A stretch of DNA of 64,000 bases. Origin: Paraburkholderia sp. PGU19 (GTDB lineage Bacteria > Pseudomonadota > Gammaproteobacteria > Burkholderiales > Burkholderiaceae). The DNA is taken from contig NZ_AP023179.1 in the NCBI RefSeq assembly GCF_013426915.1, positions 186,001-250,000 of the forward strand, read 5' to 3'. Of this stretch, positions 56,942-64,000 are shown one piece after another. How positions within the stretch are numbered: position 1 is the first letter of the stretch; every line of letters begins with the position of its first letter. The position numbers and the translations under genes are program-made. The notes under the pieces are model-generated. The model made no database searches. It was not told the DNA's origin and worked only from the letters and a program-made list of their open reading frames with translations.

Positions 56942-57142
56942 TTACTGACTCGCGCCTTGCGGCGCAGTCGCGGGAGCGGATGCGCCGTTCTTCTTCTTTT
57001 TCGGCTTTTTCACATGCTTGACGGTGGGCGGGGAGTACGAGCTCACCGCACTCGATCCGCCCGGCGCCTGAGGCTGAGCCTCGGTGATCGGTGCAATGGC
57101 GGCAAGCGATAACGCGGTCAACATCAGCGTCAGCTTCTTCAT
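56942..57142 (-). CDS. Small secreted Lys/Pro-rich protein
   Basis: 66 residues. Signal peptide MKKLTLMLTALSLAAIAPITEA, then a short mature peptide with a basic run HVKKPKKKKNGAS and an Ala/Pro-rich tail. GGAGA precedes the start at 57142. Probably periplasmic; function unknown. Preceded by a pair of GAAAATATTC repeats. Confidence 0.7.
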   Translation of the reverse strand: MKKLTLMLTALSLAAIAPITEAQPQAPGGSSAVSSYSPPTVKHVKKPKKKKNGASAPATAPQGASQ

Positions 57143-57241
57143 ACGATTTTTCTCCGTTGACGGTTGCAAGTCGTTGAGCCGACGCGTTTTTTCGGTCGCG
57201 TCTGGCGGGTCGGCAAGTAATGCCCGCTCAGTCTACAAAGC

Positions 57242-57279
57242 CGAAAATATTCGCTGTGCTTTCAACTGAAAATATTCAG
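57242..57279. promoter_or_regulatory. Paired GAAAATATTC dyads
   Basis: GAAAATATTC occurs at 57243-57252 and 57268-57277, 25 bp apart, each inside a dyad (CGAA-aata-TTCG and CTGAA-aata-TTCAG). They lie upstream of the small secreted protein gene and downstream of metH. Possible operator pair; regulator unknown. Confidence 0.4.
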
Positions 57280-57321
57280 CCTACGGCCAGCGATATAGTC
57301 CTGCCGCCGGCCGTCCCCGTC

Positions 57322-60039
<2,718 letters not shown>

Positions 60040-60110
60040 GTTGGTGTGCGTGTTTCGTCAGTGCGTCAATGCGTCGGTGTGCGCGTGCTCTAAAGCGTGC
60101 GTTGAATGTT

Positions 60111-61184
60111 TCACGCGGCGTCGCGATACTGGTTCGGCCATTTGCGTGGCTTCACGTCGTTCAGTGCTTTCGCAATTGCGGCGATGTGCTCCGGCGTCGT
60201 GCCGCAGCAGCCGCCCGCGATGTTCACGAGGCCCGCTTGGGCGAATTCCTTCAGGAGGCCCGAGGTATCAGCGGGCCGTTCGTCGAAGCCCGTATCGCTC
60301 ATCGGATTCGGCAAACCGGCGTTGGGATAGCACGACACATACGTGTCGCACAGTTTCGCCAGCTCCGCGATGTACGGGCGCATCAGCGCCGCGCCGAGCG
60401 CGCAGTTCAGGCCGAACGTCAGCGGCTTCGCGTGACGCAGCGAGTTCCAGAAAGCCTCGACCGTCTGTCCCGACAGAATCCGGCCCGATGCGTCCGTCAC
60501 CGTGCCCGAAATCATGATGGGCAAACGCTCGCCCGTGTCTTCGAAGAGTTCATCCAGCGCGAACAGCGCGGCCTTCGCATTCAGCGTGTCGAAGATCGTT
60601 TCGACGAGGAACAGGTCGGCGCCGCCTTCCAGCAGCGCTTTTGCCTGTTCGTAGTACGCCGTGCGCAGTTCGTCGAATGTGACGTTGCGCGCGCCCGGAT
60701 CGTTGACGTCGGGCGAGATGCTCGCCGTTTTCGGCGTCGGTCCGATTGCGCCCGCGACGAAGCGCGGCTTGTCGGGCGTCGAGTATTTGTCGCATGCGGC
60801 GCGTGCGAGCTTCGCCGACTCGCGGTTCATTTCGACGGCGAGATCTTCCATGCCGTAGTCGGCCTGCGCGACGGTCGTCGCGCCGAACGTGTTCGTCTCG
60901 ATGATGTCCGCGCCCGCCGCCAGATACTGCTCGTGAATCTCGCTGATGATCTGCGGCTGCGTGATCGACAACAGTTCGTTGTTGCCCTTGATGTCGCGCG
61001 CATAGTCCTTGAAGCGCTCGCCACGATAGGCGGCTTCGTCGAGCTTGTAGCGCTGGATCATCGTGCCCATCGCGCCGTCCAGAATCAGGATGCGCGATTC
61101 GAGCAACGCGGGCAAGGTCGCGCCGCGCGTGTACGCGGCACGGGGGCTGGCGGCTGACGGGGCTGACGTGACGGGCTGGTTCAT
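60111..61184 (-). CDS. Methionine synthase homocysteine-binding protein (split MetH N-terminal module)
   Basis: 357 residues. Homocysteine S-methyltransferase barrel: [79 protein letters not shown] (first zinc cysteine) and [17 protein letters not shown] (paired zinc cysteines). The final segment [12 protein letters not shown] ends where the B12-enzyme pterin domain begins in fused MetH. The start at 61184 is preferred over 61283. Works with the gene downstream. Confidence 0.93.
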   Translation of the reverse strand: MNQPVTSAPSAASPRAAYTRGATLPALLESRILILDGAMGTMIQRYKLDEAAYRGERFKDYARDIKGNNELLSITQPQIISEIHEQYLAAGADIIETNTFGATTVAQADYGMEDLAVEMNRESAKLARAACDKYSTPDKPRFVAGAIGPTPKTASISPDVNDPGARNVTFDELRTAYYEQAKALLEGGADLFLVETIFDTLNAKAALFALDELFEDTGERLPIMISGTVTDASGRILSGQTVEAFWNSLRHAKPLTFGLNCALGAALMRPYIAELAKLCDTYVSCYPNAGLPNPMSDTGFDERPADTSGLLKEFAQAGLVNIAGGCCGTTPEHIAAIAKALNDVKPRKWPNQYRDAA

Positions 61185-61381
61185 GGTCTGATCGGGCTCG
61201 TGCCGGACGGGCCGGCTTTTTTCAGGAAACTCATTATTGTAGCCGCATGGTCGGGGGACTGCCCGCGCATGGCGGACTTGCACGGGGTGTGGCGGGTGCC
61301 GGCAGGGTAGCGCGAAGCGCTTTTCTTACGCTGGCTGCTGCTTTCGCAACGGAGCACCTCGGCGTTTCGCGCCGCGATATC

Positions 61382-61444
61382 CACACAAAGCGCCACACAG
61401 AGCGCCACATAAAGCGCCACCACATAAAGCGCCACATTCAACGC
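61382..61444. repeat. 12-bp tandem repeat
   Basis: Five units of the type CACAYAAAGCGC (61382, 61394, 61406, 61421, 61433), with an extra CAC between units three and four; the last unit is degenerate (CACATTCAACGC). It lies in the metH leader or promoter region. Simple slippage origin is likely. Confidence 0.8.
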
Positions 61445-61459
61445 CAGCCGGCCGTATAA

Positions 61460-61495
61460 AACGAAAAACCCCGCCCGGCGCGGGGCCGGACGGGG
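61460..61495 (-). terminator. Rho-independent terminator of DUF3567 gene
   Basis: Stem CCCCG-c-CCGGC/GCCGG-a-CGGGG with loop GCGGG; the minus-strand transcript continues UUUUUCGUUUU. It lies 40 bp past the stop. Confidence 0.8.
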
Positions 61496-61534
61496 TCGAT
61501 GAGGACGTGTCGCCAGGAGGATGGCGCCTGTCGA

Positions 61535-61792
61535 TCAGTGAAGAATGACCGGCTGGTTCATCAGGCTGTCGAATTGACCGAGAAACTCGTCAACTTCGTC
61601 GAGCGTCGGTTCGTCTTCGATCAGTTTCTGCACGTGTTCGCGAAAACTGGCTGCCATCGCACCGTCGATGTAAATCTCGCGCTGCGTGTTCTTGTCGACG
61701 ATCTCATACCCGCCGGATAGCATCGAGAGATGGCCGTCTTGCGGCGGGAACTCGACGACACAGTAGTTGGGGCTGTTGTAGATCATTTGCAT
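61535..61792 (-). CDS. DUF3567 family protein
   Basis: 85 residues, MQMIYNSPNYCVVEFPPQDGH onward, with GGYEIVDKNTQREIYIDGAMAASFREHVQKLI and a C-terminal VDEFLGQFDSLMNQPVILH. This is the betaproteobacterial DUF3567 family. AAGGAGTG lies before the start. Cytosolic, function unknown. Followed by a terminator. Confidence 0.88.
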   Translation of the reverse strand: MQMIYNSPNYCVVEFPPQDGHLSMLSGGYEIVDKNTQREIYIDGAMAASFREHVQKLIEDEPTLDEVDEFLGQFDSLMNQPVILH

Positions 61793-61909
61793 GGCGACAC
61801 TCCTTATTTCCGATGGCTCCGGGCCAGTGTTGCACCGTAGATGGAGCCCTTGGTTTGGAATTCAAGGGGTGGGTCCGGCCTGACGCTTTGAATTCTCCGG
61901 ACCTATCGG

Positions 61910-62698
61910 TTAGACCCGTTTTTGCAAAAACGATTCCAGCAAAGCGGTGAAACGTTGCGACTGTTCGATCGGTGCGAGGTGAGCTGCGTCCAGCAACTCG
62001 AACTGCGCGTTCCGGATGGCATTCGCAATTTCATGTGTAGCAGCAGGTGGCGTGCCTGCGTCGTGGCGTCCAGCCACAGTCAGAGTAGGAAGAGCAATCT
62101 CGCTCAGTCTACTGCGCACATCGAAATCGCGCAGCGCAATGCACGCTTGTGCGTAACCTTCAGACGAAGTGTTCTCGAATACCTCCCGAATCGGTTCGAC
62201 CACCTCCGGTTGCGCGTCGCGAAAACCCGCCGTCAGCCAGCGTTCCATCGTTCCCTCGGCCAGCGCCGCGACACCTTCGTTGCGCGCCTTCGCCGCGCGC
62301 TGCTCCCATACGGCACGGCCGTCCGAAGGCGTGGCGGCGTGCGTGTCGGCGAGCGTCAATGTTTCGATGCGTGCCGGGTTGTCCAGCGCGAACTGTTGCG
62401 CAATCATCCCGCCCATCGACATACCGACAATATGCGTTTTCTCAACGCCAAGCGCATCTAGCAGCATGTGTAGATCCTGCGACAAATCTGCAACAAGGAA
62501 CGGTCTGTCTGATACGGCCGTTTGACCGTGACCGCGCACGTCGTAGCGCAAGACTGTGTAGTCATCCCGAAAATAGCCGGCGAGCTGATCCCAGATCGAC
62601 AGATCGCCACCAAGCTGATGAATGAACGTGATCCATGGGCCACCGCCCTCATTGCTCAGGACGTAGCGCGTATCGATGCCATTCACATTGATTTGCAT
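61910..62698 (-). CDS. Alpha/beta hydrolase, 3-oxoadipate enol-lactonase-like
   Basis: 262 residues. Nucleophile Ser94 in GMSMGGMIA, acid in AGRHDAGTPP, histidine in DAAHLAPIEQSQRF. The lid and RYDVRGHGQT segment match the PcaD-like branch of alpha/beta hydrolases. The start at 62698 (MQINVNGIDTRYVL) is preferred over 62764. No other protocatechuate-pathway genes are near, so a true PcaD role is not supported by context. Confidence 0.87.
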   Translation of the reverse strand: MQINVNGIDTRYVLSNEGGGPWITFIHQLGGDLSIWDQLAGYFRDDYTVLRYDVRGHGQTAVSDRPFLVADLSQDLHMLLDALGVEKTHIVGMSMGGMIAQQFALDNPARIETLTLADTHAATPSDGRAVWEQRAAKARNEGVAALAEGTMERWLTAGFRDAQPEVVEPIREVFENTSSEGYAQACIALRDFDVRSRLSEIALPTLTVAGRHDAGTPPAATHEIANAIRNAQFELLDAAHLAPIEQSQRFTALLESFLQKRV

Positions 62699-62897
62699 GC
62701 GGACTCCATAAGTGATGTCGCAATGAAAGAACGAACGGGTCGACAGTTCATCCGTCGAGTTCATCGGATTCGCATGAACCGCCGGCGCGCATCAGCGCGC
62801 ATCGTCGTGCGATTCATGCAAACGACGGAAGTTTCGGATGCGCAGTGTGTGTAGTCCCGGTTTCAAAGTGTCCTCCATAACGAAGGACCAGTTTGTG

Positions 62898-64000
62898 TCA
62901 GGGCTTTTCCGGCCCTGCGCCGGGATCGGTGACGGACGGTTGGGAAGGGGCTGGTGGCGTGTCATCGGATGAAGCGGCGTTGTTGCCGTTCGCATCCGGC
63001 CGCGCGTTCTTGCCGCGCCAGACAAGTTCGATCTGCGTGCCGTTCGGCTCGGTTTGCACGAGACGCGCTGGCAGCCAGCCGAGCGACGGCGCCAGCCACA
63101 CGTCGATGCGCCGCCGGTCGCCTTCGCGGCGGGGCAGGCGCATGAAATGGCGCGCATCGATGATGCCCTGATCGGTGCGCACGCCTTCGTCGCCTATCGT
63201 CTCGATCGGCCAGATTTCGCCGCTGTCGTTGTCGGTGACGAAGAACTGGCGCGTTACGCCTGGCTGATATGCGTCGGGGTCGCCGCGCACGAGGCTGGCG
63301 AGTTGCATCACCATGCTGAAGCGGTCTTGCGCGCCGTCCTGCAGCGGCAGCGTATTCGGCGTACGCGTAAAGCCGATCTGCTTCGTGTCGCGATGGAAGG
63401 TGGTTATGTCCTCGCCGCGCCGGCCGCGTTTTTCGATGTACTGATCAGGCGCGAGGCCGAATGCATCGACATGTCCGTGGCTCGAATAGCTGAACGTGCC
63501 GATGAACGGCAAGGGCACCGACACGATCATGTCGTACGAGCGGCCATCGCTCGACCAATGGATCGTGCCAGGCTGATTGCGCACGCCGTTGTAGAACGTG
63601 TCGTATTGCAACTCGCCCGAAGGCGGCACCGAGAATTTCACGCCGGGCGCAGCAAGCGGCGCGTTGCCTTGACCGGCACCATTCGCGCTGGAATTGGCGG
63701 CTCCCGTTGCGGACGACGCAACGCCTGGCGCTGAAGCGGCAGACGAAGCCTCCGCGGGCGCGCTCGCGGTTTCAGTTGCAGGCGCTGTTTGAAGCGGTTG
63801 ATGAGCGGGTTGCGTGGCCGTCAACACATGTTCACGCGGCGCTCGCGCGACGCGTTTCGGTGCGGCAGGCCTTGCCTTCGCGGGCGGCGGCGAACCGGCC
63901 GCCTGCGTTTCGATGCGCTCGGGCTTGAGCAGTGAGACCTGCACGGGAACATGCTCGGGCGACACCGGTTTGAAGGTGTCGTGGTGCCGTTCGAACCACT
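62898..64000 (-). CDS. DUF3108 domain protein (partial, 5' end outside window)
   Basis: At least 366 codons are visible; the frame stays open through base 64000 (WFERHHDTFKPV precedes the listed sequence), so the N-terminus, probably a membrane or signal segment, is missing. An Ala/Pro/Ser-rich linker follows (about residues 25-105), then the DUF3108 beta-rich domain: LQYDTFYNGVRNQPGTIHWSS, VPLPFIGTFSYSSHGHVD and DVWLAPSLGWLPARLVQTEPNGTQIELVWRG. Likely periplasmic. A GTG at 63965 is not taken as the start. Confidence 0.85.
   Translation of the reverse strand, partial: WFERHHDTFKPVSPEHVPVQVSLLKPERIETQAAGSPPPAKARPAAPKRVARAPREHVLTATQPAHQPLQTAPATETASAPAEASSAASAPGVASSATGAANSSANGAGQGNAPLAAPGVKFSVPPSGELQYDTFYNGVRNQPGTIHWSSDGRSYDMIVSVPLPFIGTFSYSSHGHVDAFGLAPDQYIEKRGRRGEDITTFHRDTKQIGFTRTPNTLPLQDGAQDRFSMVMQLASLVRGDPDAYQPGVTRQFFVTDNDSGEIWPIETIGDEGVRTDQGIIDARHFMRLPRREGDRRRIDVWLAPSLGWLPARLVQTEPNGTQIELVWRGKNARPDANGNNAASSDDTPPAPSQPSVTDPGAGPEKP

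Larger units (their letters stand above)
61185..61534. other. Intergenic region upstream of metH
   Basis: 350 bp. It contains 12-bp tandem repeats (61382-61444) and the terminator of the DUF3567 gene. I looked for a cobalamin or SAM riboswitch here and recognised none. Confidence 0.5.

Noticed and set aside
61382..61444. CRISPR array
   Set aside because: 12-bp units without spacers; simple tandem repeat and no cas genes.
61185..61534. Cobalamin or SAM riboswitch before metH
   Set aside because: No B12-box or SAM-type stem pattern could be recognised; only simple repeats and a terminator.

Overview
The window looks like a chromosome segment of a Burkholderiaceae betaproteobacterium, most likely Paraburkholderia, Burkholderia or Caballeronia. 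It is GC-rich, with strong G/C at codon third positions. It carries genes typical of that group: a KirBac-type K+ channel, fused isobutyryl-CoA mutase IcmF, methionine synthase split into two genes, a Burkholderia-style porin, and DUF3567, DUF1840 and DUF3108 proteins. I see no rRNA, tRNA, CRISPR array, prophage or replication origin. One insertion sequence and two copies of a long palindromic element are the only clear accessory DNA.

Layout. 1-530: right part of a nested palindrome (copy 1). 567-6770: 2-oxoacid:ferredoxin oxidoreductase, glutathione S-transferase, KirBac channel, two small unknown proteins. 6946-10148: LacI regulator, AGE-family epimerase and PfkB kinase, read as a mannose-to-fructose-6-phosphate operon. 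10528-16363: EAL/GGDEF protein, bile-acid-type symporter, small secreted protein, porin. 16545-24692: LysR regulator, icmF, nitronate monooxygenase, a fluoroacetate-dehalogenase-like hydrolase, Lrp regulator and a frameshifted EamA transporter. 24899-29029: four genes joined by 4-nt ATGA overlaps (YbaK, DUF1289, MaoC-like, metallo-beta-lactamase fold) next to HMG-CoA lyase and a hydroxyacid dehydrogenase. 29261-31478: RBBP9-like hydrolase, small coiled-coil protein, periplasmic sulfate-binding protein. 31513-32170: complete copy 2 of the palindrome. 32237-36643: bioAFDB. 37453-38745: secreted hydrolase. 39284-43613: YchJ-like protein and a beta-oxidation-like set (acyl-CoA dehydrogenase, SDR, thiolase) headed by a frameshifted carbonic anhydrase. 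43673-47416: aceK, a LiuR-like MerR regulator and a divergent metallo-beta-lactamase-fold hydrolase whose stop codon lies in the target duplication of an IS (47417-48896). 49093-55997: oligopeptide-type binding protein, B12/metal-receptor-like protein, SDR, dsbA, SPOR-domain protein, argS. 56427-64000: DUF1840, small secreted protein, split metH, DUF3567, enol-lactonase-like hydrolase, and a DUF3108 protein cut by the window end.

Most genes are chromosomal housekeeping or catabolic functions: acyl-CoA and branched-chain metabolism (icmF, mvaB, acyl-CoA dehydrogenase, thiolase, LiuR-like regulator), biotin synthesis, B12-dependent methionine synthesis and the glyoxylate-branch switch aceK. The least explained item is the repeated element of about 660 bp. 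It is one long imperfect palindrome with 134/140 matching outer arms, an inner perfect inverted repeat and an 84-nt loop. The loop has exactly the same length in both copies but diverges in sequence. Two other genes (EamA transporter, carbonic anhydrase) carry single frameshifts that could be real lesions or assembly errors.
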